IMG/VR virus record: IMGVR_UViG_3300030419_005003
Location: 1-23,499 of that record
Strand: one strand, 5' to 3'
DNA: 23,499 bases
Source: a virus
The notes beneath the pieces were generated by a model. The model was not told where the DNA came from and did not search any database. It saw only the letters and a program-made list of their open reading frames with translations. Position numbers and translations under genes: made by a program. Below are positions 5,250-13,556 of the stretch, one piece after another (position 1 is the stretch's first letter; the number at the start of each line of letters is the position of its first letter).

Positions 5250-7221
5250 CCGTCTTATTGCCCTCCATCAACTTAATCAAATCTTTAATTTCAGTATTAA
5301 CCTGCATTAATGTTTCTTCTTCCTTATGGTAAGTAGTTTCTAGACCCTCTGTAATACCATAACTTAATCCTTTGAGTCCATCTTTGCCTTTCCAGCCTGG
5401 GTGTAGTGCTCGCGGGTCTAGCCCAGGCAAGGCTTGGGATGACATATTTCTAGATCTTGCGCCGTGGGTGCGACGATCACCGCCTTTCTGGGAAACAGGC
5501 ATATACCAACTCTTAGATTTCTCTGTCGTGGTTAACTTTTTGCCAAGCTTGTCTTTCTTAAATTTCTTGCCGTCATCCCTTTTGGCGGGGGCAGCCTCAT
5601 CCGGGGGGGTTGCCAAAAGTGTCGGCTCCTCTTCTGGCGTTTCAAGTTCATCGCCGCCCTCTGCGGCCTCACCAGGTTCTTCAGGTGCGAGATCATCCAA
5701 TCCAGTATCTGCACCCGGCTCCTCGCCAAAGTCAGCACCAAGGCCTGCGGCGCCGCCTGTAGAGACTTCCTCTGCAACCTTTTCCAAGGTCGCGTCAAAT
5801 TTCCTATCATGGAACATCTCTCTCTTAATGCGCAACATCTCTTCTTCAGACATATTGAAAATGTTTTCTGACACCCAACGTTTACTAAAGAACCCTTCAG
5901 TTGCCGATGCGGCAGTGTCAAATTTGGTCTTCCAGTGCTCCAACTCTTGTAGTTGTGCCAGCTTGGATGGATTGTTAAGCTTGAGTTTAAAAGAAGTCAA
6001 ATCTTTACCACGGTAGCCACGAGAGAAAAGATGGACAACCGCTATCTTCTCCAACTCGGAGGTGATTGATCTTTGCAATCTCTGCACGGTTCTTGCAAAT
6101 CTAATATCTTTTTGTGCGAGTGTGGTTTTGTCTTCATCGCCACCCTCTCCGCGAGTCAGATAAGATGCCGGCACTTTAAGAGCACTGAATAATTTATCTC
6201 TGAGATATTTAACGTCATCAATGTCTCCAGTGTATGAGCCACCAGGAAGAGTTTCAACTTTTGAAGAGGTACCTCCGCGAACTGGAATAAAGTAGTCCTC
6301 TTCAATGCTAAGAGGATTATATCGAAGGTCGACCTTGCCTGTGTTGGGGTCCACGATCTGGTTTCTCTTCATCTGAGTCATGACTCTTTGCATATATTGT
6401 TCCACGTCTTGTGGTGGTATATTACCAACGTCAACATAAAAAACACGGCGCTCAGGTGAACGAACAATACGATAAGCCATAACAGCATCTTCCAGAAGTG
6501 TTAATTGGCGCCAAATTCTTCTGGCTGAATCTAAGATCGAAGTACCATATGGCGTATGTTTATCGTTGCCAAGGATCCTAAAATGTGCAACCTGCCAATT
6601 CTCTAGGGTCATACCGGCAGAGTTCCACTGGTACTGGACATAATTGGGGTTTTCTTCATCTTCGCCCTCAAGTCTTTCAACTTCTGCCGAAGGTAATCCA
6701 ATAATATGTTTGATACCATCCTTCTCATCGATGTCTAAGTAGAGGAAAAAATCACCATACTTACATAATGACCTTGCCCAGCCAAACAGGTTAAAATCAA
6801 TGTTCAGAACATTGTGAAACAAGTTGTTAAGCTCAAGTTTAATTTCCTCATCTGGCGTTTTAATGTCTAAAAGAGGGGTTAGCTCGGTAGAGGTTGTAAT
6901 CTCGTCTGCAAAAATGTCAAGAGCACTAGCAATCTCTGGCGTGTATTCCATTTGATCAAAATCAGCATAACGATCAAAGCGATTCTGGTTGGCCATGTAG
7001 TTGGCACTATAAGTGCCCAAGCCTTTTTGGCTAAACTGTGATTTTTTAAACTGCTGGCCACTGGCAGACTGGAATCTAGATGCTTGAAAATCTAATTGTC
7101 CTCGCGGCATGCGACGAGGGGTCTGACGTCTATATGTAGCAATTGGGCCAGATAAAAGTCTAGTGAGTTTTCTAAAAAGGTCGCTTTGTGGATTTCTTGG
7201 ATTACTTGTTCTCTTCGCCAT
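5239..7221 (-). CDS. 20: Portal protein (gp20-like) with acidic C-terminal extension
   Basis: The 660 residues include the T4 gp20 signature RIVRSPERRVFYVDVGNIPP at 251-270, plus EYTPEIASALDIFADEITT at 92-110 and the stem-like RDKLFSALKVPASYL at 341-355. The portal is the dodecameric ring at one capsid vertex through which the terminase packs DNA and to which the neck and tail attach; in T4 it also starts prohead assembly. T4 gp20 has 524 residues. The extra length is a C-terminal tail from about 485: Glu/Pro/Gly/Ala-rich and acidic to about 545, then basic Lys/Arg-rich to about 590, then a short conserved-looking end. The gene starts 3 bases after the terminase stop with AAGGG before the ATG. 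Confidence 0.93.
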   Translation of the reverse strand: MAKRTSNPRNPQSDLFRKLTRLLSGPIATYRRQTPRRMPRGQLDFQASRFQSASGQQFKKSQFSQKGLGTYSANYMANQNRFDRYADFDQMEYTPEIASALDIFADEITTSTELTPLLDIKTPDEEIKLELNNLFHNVLNIDFNLFGWARSLCKYGDFFLYLDIDEKDGIKHIIGLPSAEVERLEGEDEENPNYVQYQWNSAGMTLENWQVAHFRILGNDKHTPYGTSILDSARRIWRQLTLLEDAVMAYRIVRSPERRVFYVDVGNIPPQDVEQYMQRVMTQMKRNQIVDPNTGKVDLRYNPLSIEEDYFIPVRGGTSSKVETLPGGSYTGDIDDVKYLRDKLFSALKVPASYLTRGEGGDEDKTTLAQKDIRFARTVQRLQRSITSELEKIAVVHLFSRGYRGKDLTSFKLKLNNPSKLAQLQELEHWKTKFDTAASATEGFFSKRWVSENIFNMSEEEMLRIKREMFHDRKFDATLEKVAEEVSTGGAAGLGADFGEEPGADTGLDDLAPEEPGEAAEGGDELETPEEEPTLLATPPDEAAPAKRDDGKKFKKDKLGKKLTTTEKSKSWYMPVSQKGGDRRTHGARSRNMSSQALPGLDPRALHPGWKGKDGLKGLSYGITEGLETTYHKEEETLMQVNTEIKDLIKLMEGNKTDEV

Positions 7222-7224
7222 GTT

Positions 7225-8799
7225 TTATCCCTTAATAAGCCAAGAATATTCTTGGTAGTGTTTCATTGTATCATTATTTTTTACAGGTTTATAGCCTTGT
7301 TGTCCTTGAATTGTGGTATTCATTGTTGTATCGTATTTTTTCATTGAGCCCAAGAACGCCTTTCTATATTCTAGCTCTCTCTGGTTTACAGTAAAAGCTA
7401 TATCTTTGACCCAACAGCCAATCGCACAAGCCATAATTAAGTCATCATTATACTTTTTCATAGCCTGTGGGCGACCGTTGTTCCAAACGAATGTTTTCAT
7501 TTCATTATATAGCCTATTGGAATATATTGTAATTAGTTGATTTCGTATGAATTCCTCCATTTTTGCTATAATAAGAGGCCGTGTCTTGGAGGTATTAGAA
7601 AATCCTGGTACGGTATTAGTTAATGATTCGGCAGTTACGGGGTCGACATACTCATGACTAGATTTATAAGAATAAAATAAATTTGGATATGTTCTTTCAA
7701 TTAATTTGTCCAATACCGTCCAACCAACTGAGTTGTTTTCTACGACAAGCATACACTCACCATATTCTCTTCCCGCTTCATTTAACATATTGGAAAAAAG
7801 ATCTGGCGTGGGCTTACCCATATATTCAGCTACTATTTCCATGGTTTCTATCTTAAACACATGAAATGCTGAAAAGTCTGCGCCATCTCCGCGAGCAACA
7901 TCAGCAGATATCAGATATGTGTACTGAGGGCTATACTCTTCCCAGATCCAAAAATTACGATCGAACCCAGTTCTGTGCTTTGGTTCCTTTATAGCGAACT
8001 CTATCTTCTGCATGTCTTCAGAGTGGAACACAGTCTCACCGGACATATTAAAATTACACTCAAGCTCCTGAGCTATCTGCCTACGAGACATGTTTCTCGT
8101 TTCTTTCTGAAACCATTCCTGATCGCGGTCGGGATGTGATTGCCATGGCAAAGTCGTAAGATGAAAATCATTTGTTTGTGATTGAGAGTCGACACATGTT
8201 TGGTGGAACCAGTTGCCGACACCGTTTGGGGTCGAAAGAGCGATGCATCGACCACCAGTGGACAACGTTGGATACAAGCCAGTCCACAGTTCTTCAAGAC
8301 CCTCTACGTGTGCCGCCTCGTCGATTACCAATAGCGAAAGAGCTTCGGAACGACCAGCATCGCCACTAGTGGAGGATGCTTTTATTTGAGAGCCGTTGGA
8401 AAGCTCAAAAGAAGTTCTATTGTCAATTTCAATTTTGGCTATCTTAAGCCATTCTGGGAGGTGCCTATGTATGTTTTTGACTTTCTTAACAAGGTTGGCT
8501 GCTGTACCAAATTTTGTTGCTATGACTAAGATGTTCTTATCCCGGTGGAACATCATCATCCATGCCACGTAAGCAGCAGTAATAGTTGAAATGCCAAGCT
8601 GGCGTGCCTTTAAAATAACATTAAAGCGATGATCGTTAAAATCTTTAACTAGCTCGTCTTGAAAATCATAAGTTTTAAACGGCACCAAGCCATGCATGGG
8701 GTGCGATATCTTAGCGTAGTTATTAATGAAGTACACAGGATCCTTTCCAGATTTAACAATCTCTTTTAGGATCTGTTCACGGGAAAGTGAATAGGACAT
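7225..8799 (-). CDS. 17: Terminase large subunit, packaging ATPase and nuclease (gp17-like)
   Basis: A 524-residue DNA-packaging motor protein (T4 gp17: 610). The ATPase half has the Walker A variant LKARQLGIST at 63-72, Walker B LLVIDEAAH at 156-164 (D160, E161) and the coupling motif ALSTPNGVG at 187-195. The nuclease half, an RNase H fold, has SADVARGDGADFS at 298-310 (D300), VVENNSVGW at 352-360 (E354) and YNDDLIMACAI at 450-460 (D452/D453). It docks on the portal, moves DNA into the prohead using ATP, and cuts the concatemer. The following gene is the portal; sheath and tube genes that separate the two in T4 are absent. The small terminase subunit is not recognised. Confidence 0.95.
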   Translation of the reverse strand: MSYSLSREQILKEIVKSGKDPVYFINNYAKISHPMHGLVPFKTYDFQDELVKDFNDHRFNVILKARQLGISTITAAYVAWMMMFHRDKNILVIATKFGTAANLVKKVKNIHRHLPEWLKIAKIEIDNRTSFELSNGSQIKASSTSGDAGRSEALSLLVIDEAAHVEGLEELWTGLYPTLSTGGRCIALSTPNGVGNWFHQTCVDSQSQTNDFHLTTLPWQSHPDRDQEWFQKETRNMSRRQIAQELECNFNMSGETVFHSEDMQKIEFAIKEPKHRTGFDRNFWIWEEYSPQYTYLISADVARGDGADFSAFHVFKIETMEIVAEYMGKPTPDLFSNMLNEAGREYGECMLVVENNSVGWTVLDKLIERTYPNLFYSYKSSHEYVDPVTAESLTNTVPGFSNTSKTRPLIIAKMEEFIRNQLITIYSNRLYNEMKTFVWNNGRPQAMKKYNDDLIMACAIGCWVKDIAFTVNQRELEYRKAFLGSMKKYDTTMNTTIQGQQGYKPVKNNDTMKHYQEYSWLIKG

Positions 8800-8802
8800 A
8801 TG

Positions 8803-9318
8803 CTAGTCCTTCTTGTCTTTTAGTCCCCCCTGTGCGAGGAAATCCTTGAAGTTTTTCTCAACCGTGTCTTCACTAGGCGCAAGTCGATCTTCTGTACCGT
8901 CCAGGCCACCTATTTGATATAGCTTGGTAGCTATAACAAAAACCCTTACTCTACTAGTTGTTTGCACCAAGGCATCGCAGTCGCCCACAGGGGTTAAAGA
9001 AAGGGCGTTGCCAGTAATCTTTTTGTATTGTTTTTTGAGGAAAGACACAATATCAGCCATTGTTTGTTCTAACTCGCCTTCAAGGTCCTGGGCGTATACA
9101 TCTTTCAATCTGATCTCGCTTTGATAGGTCACAATCAACTTAGTGCCATCGATACGTATCTTAAAGCCGTCAATAGCTCTAGAATGCAATACTGGGTCGC
9201 CCTTCTCTCTTCTTAATCCAATTTCAATTGGCTCACCTTTTTCATCCAGGGCGCCGTCATATGCATGTGCCGCTGCTTGAGAAATTCCTCTAACGATATC
9301 AATTGTTGCTTGTGACAT
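8803..9318 (-). CDS. Unknown protein directly upstream of the terminase gene
   Basis: A 171-residue soluble protein. Residues 50-90 look like paired beta strands (GFKIRIDGTKLIVTYQSEIR) followed by a helix (about 78-98) rich in Glu, Gln and Lys, then more strand (VRVFVIATKLYQIG at about 124-137) and a charged tail ending GGLKDKKD. It overlaps the zinc-protein gene upstream by 20 bases and stops 3 bases before the terminase ATG, so it is co-translated with gp17. In T4 this is the place of the small terminase gp16, but gp16 is a helical protein with a central coiled coil and this fold looks different. I leave the function open. Confidence 0.72.
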   Translation of the reverse strand: MSQATIDIVRGISQAAAHAYDGALDEKGEPIEIGLRREKGDPVLHSRAIDGFKIRIDGTKLIVTYQSEIRLKDVYAQDLEGELEQTMADIVSFLKKQYKKITGNALSLTPVGDCDALVQTTSRVRVFVIATKLYQIGGLDGTEDRLAPSEDTVEKNFKDFLAQGGLKDKKD

Positions 9319-9691
9319 TATCTGGTCTCCATCCTTTTAGCCAGCGATCTTCTCGCCCTTCAATGTACTTTATGTAGCATGCTTCGCAACATTCATATTT
9401 ATTATTATAAATGTCGTCCCTTATATTTTTAAATTTTTTAGTGCAAACCGGACAATTTGTCCTAGCTTCTCTATTAAGTAGTTTTTTATTAACTAAAAAC
9501 CCTTCAACTTCTACGAGTTCTGATGTCTCATTTGCGCGTCTTTGTTTTTCAACCACATGCCTTAGTTGATCAAGATAATCTTTTTCCTTATCTTCATTCC
9601 AATATTTCGCTGGGTTTTCAACAGCCTCTGGACCGTATTTCTTTTTAATGGCTTTTTCGTAGCCTGCTATCTTGTTTAAATCGTTATCCAT
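9299..9691 (-). CDS. Small zinc-ribbon protein conserved in T4-type phages
   Basis: A 130-residue protein with two Cys pairs, CPVC at 80-83 and CCEAC at 101-105, forming a likely four-cysteine zinc site, followed by YIEGREDRWLKGWRP at 109-123. The N-terminal 55 residues are a charged helical region. I recall this C-terminal pattern (Cys pairs, then EGRE-RW--GWRP) in many marine T4-type phages, with no assigned function. The ATG overlaps the stop of the preceding fibre-like gene (TAATG). A zinc site alone cannot separate DNA-binding from purely structural roles. Its coupling to the terminase pair suggests a packaging or assembly link, by position only. Confidence 0.78.
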   Translation of the reverse strand: MDNDLNKIAGYEKAIKKKYGPEAVENPAKYWNEDKEKDYLDQLRHVVEKQRRANETSELVEVEGFLVNKKLLNREARTNCPVCTKKFKNIRDDIYNNKYECCEACYIKYIEGREDRWLKGWRPDNVTSNN

Positions 9692-10392
9692 TATACATCC
9701 GATACATTGGCTAGATTTTCGTCGACATCCATAACATTGCCAAGATCACCCGCTGCCACATCATTAATTGAATTTCCATAAACAATTTGTAATTTTGGTG
9801 CAGTTCCACCACCACCTTCATTAAAATACATACCAGCGTCCAAAGAAACTTCGGATGGTGCTACATTTAGATAGTCGTTGTCGTATTGCACAATGGCGAC
9901 TGCAAAAACATCTAAAGAAACTATATCTGCGAGGGCGGCAGCGTTCAGAATAAAAGAATTATAGCCGGATGTATTCCAAGTTGTCAACTCAGAAGAATAG
10001 TCGGTCACATTGCCATTCATTGAATTCCCAGCAGAGAATCCAGTAATTGCGTCAAAATCAGCAACAGCAATATCAGTGGAGAGGTCTGGGGCAGTTGCTT
10101 TCACAGCAATTACGTCTGCGTCACCATTGAGTCGACCCCTAATCAGCAGGCGCGCTGAAGCAGGGGTGGTTTTGAATTTACTTGTGTCAAAAGAAAAGAA
10201 AGCTCTGGAGACAGTGAACGTGTCACCGCCTCGTCCTGCGGTATGATAGGCCAGGACCGCAGAGGCACGGTTGGTGCTATTGGGGCCTGCGCTAGTACCG
10301 GTGCCGGCGTCACGGGTGGCGGACCAAGTAGTGCCGTTTTTGCTTACATATCCATCGGGAGCGGGTGCAAATTTAGTCGAAGTAATTGACAT
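9691..10392 (-). CDS. Fibre-like virion protein with beta-sandwich, probably adhesin or tail-associated
   Basis: A 233-residue, Ala/Ser/Thr/Asp-rich protein predicted mostly beta strand. Segments such as VSRAFFSFDTSKF and ASARLLIRGRLNGDADVIAV resemble the repeated-strand layout of DNRLRE-type, carbohydrate-binding-like beta sandwiches found in surface and fibre proteins. A Gly-rich stretch NEGGGGTAPKL at about 191-201 precedes a last strand. No signal peptide. It is coupled by TAATG to the methyltransferase gene before it, and both follow a large fibre gene, so a host-contact role in the particle is likely. The fold comparison is from memory and weak. Confidence 0.65.
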   Translation of the reverse strand: MSITSTKFAPAPDGYVSKNGTTWSATRDAGTGTSAGPNSTNRASAVLAYHTAGRGGDTFTVSRAFFSFDTSKFKTTPASARLLIRGRLNGDADVIAVKATAPDLSTDIAVADFDAITGFSAGNSMNGNVTDYSSELTTWNTSGYNSFILNAAALADIVSLDVFAVAIVQYDNDYLNVAPSEVSLDAGMYFNEGGGGTAPKLQIVYGNSINDVAAGDLGNVMDVDENLANVSDV

Positions 10393-10976
10393 TAAATTAT
10401 CACCTTTGGTAAATAATATTTCTTGTGGTTAAAATAACTATTTTGAGGAGGATCAACTTCAATCTCTTCATAAATAACGTCATACTCCTCATCGAGGTCG
10501 TGATTGTTTGTTCTATCGGCGCAGTTATTCCAAAATGTAAAAATGGTGCCCTCTTTGGTTATGTTTGGCAAGACATCTTTAAATTTCTTCCAGTCTCGAT
10601 CACCAAAAGCATCATAAAAAATACCATCATATATGCCAAACTCATCTTGTTTATTATACCATGAGCCATTAACAATTTTAACATTTGGTTTATCGCTCGC
10701 CCATTCTTCTAGTTTTTCTATTATTTGCGGGTGATTCTCAACAATCGTATGAGATGTCGGATTTAGCCCCTGAATATAGTTTGCCGATATTCCCATTCCA
10801 AAGCCGATCTCTAAAATATCGCCGCCATTTGAGCATACCACCTCTGCGTGCCTTTTCATCAAAGAATCTTCCCAAGACATCATTACCTCAGTTTCAGTTT
10901 CAGGGAGCCAACTATCTTTCATGATAATTGAATCTTCCTTAAAAACCAGTTCTCGTTCTTCAAATATTAATTTCAT
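10392..10976 (-). CDS. SAM-dependent methyltransferase resembling guanidinoacetate N-methyltransferase
   Basis: A 194-residue class I methyltransferase. VMMSWEDSLM at 31-40, LEIGFGMGISANYIQ at 55-69, TIVENHPQI at 77-85 and DGIFYDAFG at 117-125 line up in order with guanidinoacetate N-methyltransferase (GAMT), whose human form has VMMRWE, LEVGFGMAIAAS, WIIECN and DGILYDTY. By this alignment E36 and D122 fall at the two acidic residues that bind the guanidino group in GAMT. Related bacterial and fungal proteins are described as arginine N-methyltransferases. So the likely substrate has a guanidino group, perhaps an arginine side chain of a virion or host protein, or a small metabolite. It is tightly coupled (TAATG on both sides) between two fibre-type genes, favouring a virion target. 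The substrate is inferred. Confidence 0.82.
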   Translation of the reverse strand: MKLIFEERELVFKEDSIIMKDSWLPETETEVMMSWEDSLMKRHAEVVCSNGGDILEIGFGMGISANYIQGLNPTSHTIVENHPQIIEKLEEWASDKPNVKIVNGSWYNKQDEFGIYDGIFYDAFGDRDWKKFKDVLPNITKEGTIFTFWNNCADRTNNHDLDEEYDVIYEEIEVDPPQNSYFNHKKYYLPKVII

Positions 10977-13090
10977 TATGCTAGTGTAACAAAAGTATTG
11001 TCAGGATTAAAGTAAATTAAAAAATCAGTCCCGTCAGTGTCCATAAGATAACCAACAATTCTAACAACATCACCGGATGTTGTTGATGGGTGCATATCGT
11101 ATTCGCCTGCGGTTGTGCTGAGATATACAGGATCTCCGACATCTGTGACGTCGGCATAATTGTTCATTAGGGCGGCATCAATACGGACTATCCCTCGTAA
11201 TAATACAAGGCCCTCGTCTGCACCTCCGTCATCATCCAGAGCAACCCCCAACATACGTGTTGAGTCACCGTTTGCCGACGTATCACTGCGATCTGCCTCG
11301 TACCAGCCCTGTCTGTAAAGGCTAACAACGTGTCCCTTAACAATGCCGCTGTCGAAGGCCCCCAACCTTATCATGTCACCGCCGCCTTGGCCATCAGCGA
11401 TCTTTGCAATTGCGTCGCCCTGAGAGCCTTGAGTACCCATATCGGTTATGGTGTCGAAAGCAGTAACAGGGGTAGTGATTGCAGGACTATAAGTTGTTCC
11501 TGCTGCTCCCAGGGCGCCGCAAGTTGCCATGCTGCCGCTAAAATAGGTGCCACCGTGGGCGCCAGACATTATTAATTTATCAGCCGACGCTTCATCATAA
11601 AATATATGAGCGTCTGCGCCGTCACCAAATTGAAGTTTCTTATTATCTTGCATTTCCATGGCGTTGGCTTGAAGTGTAAAAACATGAGTATCGTCATAAT
11701 CAAGAAACCTAAGCTCCTGGGCTGTGCTGGTATCAAGAGAGGCACGGATGGTACCATCAGATTTAATAACAATAAACTCGTTAGCCTCCGTACCAGGATC
11801 AAAAATGATATCGTAACTTGAATCTAATACGATCGATGTTGCAGTTGTGGCTATTGTAAATTCGCCATTATTGGCTTTTGTTAAAGTGGCCACGTCATTG
11901 GCATCGTCAGCCTGGTCAGCAATCAACTGTATTTTTGCTGATCCTCCCTCATATGGATTGTGGACAGTAAAGCCAGTATCACACGATGCTGAAATCTGAC
12001 TGCCGCTTAAGACCAATCCACCATCTGCTGAACCGGAGATAACCAAGAAGTCATGGGAATCACCACTAGCCTCCAAGAACATCGCATAACTTTCAATATT
12101 CCCGCTATAACCAAATATAATCTTTTTGTTATCCTCCATGATAATATTATCTTTGATTTTGAGCATATCAATGCTAGTATCGTATATAAGTTGGCCATCG
12201 CCGGCGCCGCCCTTCAAATTGATCGTTGTATCTGACGCGTCGTCCTCGCCAAGATTAATCGTGCTTGCTACAAAATTAAGGGCTCCGGAGCCGTTTGATG
12301 CAGATAAAGTAATGTTTGAGCCAGTAACGAGAACGTCACCAGTAGACTCCATATATATGCTAGACCCAGATACGTTAACACCATGAGAGCCGCTTATCAT
12401 GATGTTTCCTGCCGTGCCGGAAATCTGCAAATCTCCGGTGTCGTTCTGGATTATTGAATTAGTTCCATCATGAAACAATTCAAAGTCACCACCCGAGATG
12501 GAGCCAAGGAATATTTTTTCATTGTCCGCGAACCACAGGCCGGCGCTGGCCAGATAAAATCTATCATAATAACTTAAGTATCTTATGTCAGCCTTGTTGT
12601 GGGTTCCTGAAAACTCCAACATTGGTCCACTAAAAAAGCCAGAATCTGTTATAAGACCATCCCTAAGCGAGAGAGTGGAAGACGATACGACAAGTCGTGA
12701 GGCCGACATTATTAAATTATCAGAAGTAGCCTCATCATAAGTTAAATAAGAATCCGAATTGGTACCGAAATAAAACTTGTGATCATCTTTAACCATCACA
12801 TTGTCGTTAATGGTAAAAGTTGTGCCGTCATAAGTAAGATTGGCTTCGGCTGTTAGTGTACCATCCCCATCGGAGGTTAGCACCCTGTTAGCTCCGTCAG
12901 AAGCAATAACTTCAGCCACGTTTAAAGTCAGAGTTACGTCACCGCTAGTGCCGCCTCCATCAAGGCCTGTACCGGCTGTGACAGCCGTGATGTCACCAGA
13001 TGCGCCGCCTCCTGCGTCCACCTTGCCATCAATGATCTCATCCAGTTTGGCCCTGGTATAATCTCCAATTCTTCCTTTCTTACTGGCCAT
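10976..13090 (-). CDS. Large repeat-containing tail fibre or virion fibre protein
   Basis: The ATG at 13090 is preferred (704 residues, MASKKGRIGDYTRAKLDEII); an in-frame TTG at 13126 is possible but the ATG has GGAG upstream. After a short helix and a Gly/Thr-rich linker the protein is beta-rich and contains four degenerate modules of the type DNKKLQFGDG-x-YDEA-x-LIMSG at about 101-130, 188-228, 318-358 and 480-515. Such modules are typical of marine phage tail fibres. The C-terminal 160 residues form a separate domain (VKGHVVSLYRQGWYEA, GDPVYLSTTAGEYDMHPS) like the end domains of fibres or head fibres. It probably contacts the host surface. It overlaps the preceding membrane-protein gene by 11 bases. 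No chaperone gene follows; the next gene is a methyltransferase. Confidence 0.82.
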   Translation of the reverse strand: MASKKGRIGDYTRAKLDEIIDGKVDAGGGASGDITAVTAGTGLDGGGTSGDVTLTLNVAEVIASDGANRVLTSDGDGTLTAEANLTYDGTTFTINDNVMVKDDHKFYFGTNSDSYLTYDEATSDNLIMSASRLVVSSSTLSLRDGLITDSGFFSGPMLEFSGTHNKADIRYLSYYDRFYLASAGLWFADNEKIFLGSISGGDFELFHDGTNSIIQNDTGDLQISGTAGNIMISGSHGVNVSGSSIYMESTGDVLVTGSNITLSASNGSGALNFVASTINLGEDDASDTTINLKGGAGDGQLIYDTSIDMLKIKDNIIMEDNKKIIFGYSGNIESYAMFLEASGDSHDFLVISGSADGGLVLSGSQISASCDTGFTVHNPYEGGSAKIQLIADQADDANDVATLTKANNGEFTIATTATSIVLDSSYDIIFDPGTEANEFIVIKSDGTIRASLDTSTAQELRFLDYDDTHVFTLQANAMEMQDNKKLQFGDGADAHIFYDEASADKLIMSGAHGGTYFSGSMATCGALGAAGTTYSPAITTPVTAFDTITDMGTQGSQGDAIAKIADGQGGGDMIRLGAFDSGIVKGHVVSLYRQGWYEADRSDTSANGDSTRMLGVALDDDGGADEGLVLLRGIVRIDAALMNNYADVTDVGDPVYLSTTAGEYDMHPSTTSGDVVRIVGYLMDTDGTDFLIYFNPDNTFVTLA
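11546..11653 (-). repeat. Fibre module copy 4
   Basis: This copy codes for DNKKLQFGDGADAHIFYDEA followed by SADKLIMSGAHGG. At DNA level 11565-11600 matches 12705-12740 at about 30 of 36 bases, so copies 1 and 4 are the closest pair. Confidence 0.7.
12017..12139 (-). repeat. Fibre module copy 3
   Basis: Codes for EDNKKIIFGYSGNIESYAMF then LEASGDSHDFLVISGSADGG. It shares DNKK-x-x-FG and the ending xxISGS with the other copies but little DNA identity. Confidence 0.55.
12407..12529 (-). repeat. Fibre module copy 2
   Basis: Codes for DNEKIFLGSISGGDFELFHD then GTNSIIQNDTGDLQISGTAG. This is the version closest to the fibre modules I recall from cyanophages, with FHDGTNS and GDLQISG. Confidence 0.6.
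12701..12790 (-). repeat. Fibre module copy 1
   Basis: Codes for KDDHKFYFGTNSDSYLTYDE then ATSDNLIMSA. The DNA stretch 12705-12740 is nearly the same as 11565-11600 in copy 4, suggesting duplication within the gene. Confidence 0.65.
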
Positions 13091-13556
13091 GGTCTCTAAT
13101 CTCCACGGCCGCAAAAAATATAGCAACTGACACTAGTATTCCGGCTAACACACCTCCTGCGAACCACAAGGAAGAATAGTCAGGCCCGATTTCATCTTTT
13201 ATAAACTTGTTAAGATCATCAATCTGGGCGTTCTTAACCCTCAACAATTCTTCGTGTGTCTTCAACAGCGAAGTGTGATCGGCACTTAATAAATCAAAAG
13301 CCATCTTTTTGTCTGCAAATTGTTTAGCAAATTCCTTTCGTAGCTCTAGCTCCAACTCTAAGGCAGCATACTTTTTATCTGCTATCATCTTTGAAGCTGC
13401 AACATTGTCTAACAGTATACCAGCGAAAGGTGCCTTCTCATTCAAACCAAGCGCAGTGACCTGGCCCTCAAGGTTTTCTATCTCTTGGCCAGATACCTCA
13501 ATAGGAATCAAGATTATTAATACGGCCAAAAAAAATGCTAGTACCTTATTCCACAT
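13080..13556 (-). CDS. Exported coiled-coil membrane protein, possible spanin or lysis protein
   Basis: A 158-residue protein with an N-terminal signal or anchor (MWNKVLAFFLAVLIILIPIE, cleavage perhaps after VSG at 21-23), a motif APFAGILLD at 42-50, a long helix or coiled coil at 55-120, and a C-terminal membrane segment SLWFAGGVLAGILVSVAIFF at 129-148. No lipobox cysteine is present. I recall this layout, AP-F-G-x-L then coiled coil then a Trp/Gly-rich membrane helix, from many marine phages, where it is usually unassigned. The architecture suits a spanin-type envelope protein. AGGAG precedes the ATG, and it overlaps the neighbouring membrane-protein gene by 11 bases. Confidence 0.72.
   Translation of the reverse strand: MWNKVLAFFLAVLIILIPIEVSGQEIENLEGQVTALGLNEKAPFAGILLDNVAASKMIADKKYAALELELELRKEFAKQFADKKMAFDLLSADHTSLLKTHEELLRVKNAQIDDLNKFIKDEIGPDYSSLWFAGGVLAGILVSVAIFFAAVEIRDHGQ

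Noticed and set aside
5372-6016. Plus-strand open frame of 214 codons opposite the portal gene
   Set aside because: It mirrors the acidic Pro/Gly-rich portal tail; composition is typical of an antisense shadow and all neighbours are on the minus strand.
8803-9318. Small terminase subunit gp16
   Set aside because: Right position, but no coiled-coil or helix-turn-helix features are visible; left as unknown.
9395-9404. AATAAATATG on the minus strand as a late promoter
   Set aside because: It lies inside the codons for the zinc protein (Asn-Lys-Tyr-Glu), matches only partly, and is not placed before a new gene group.
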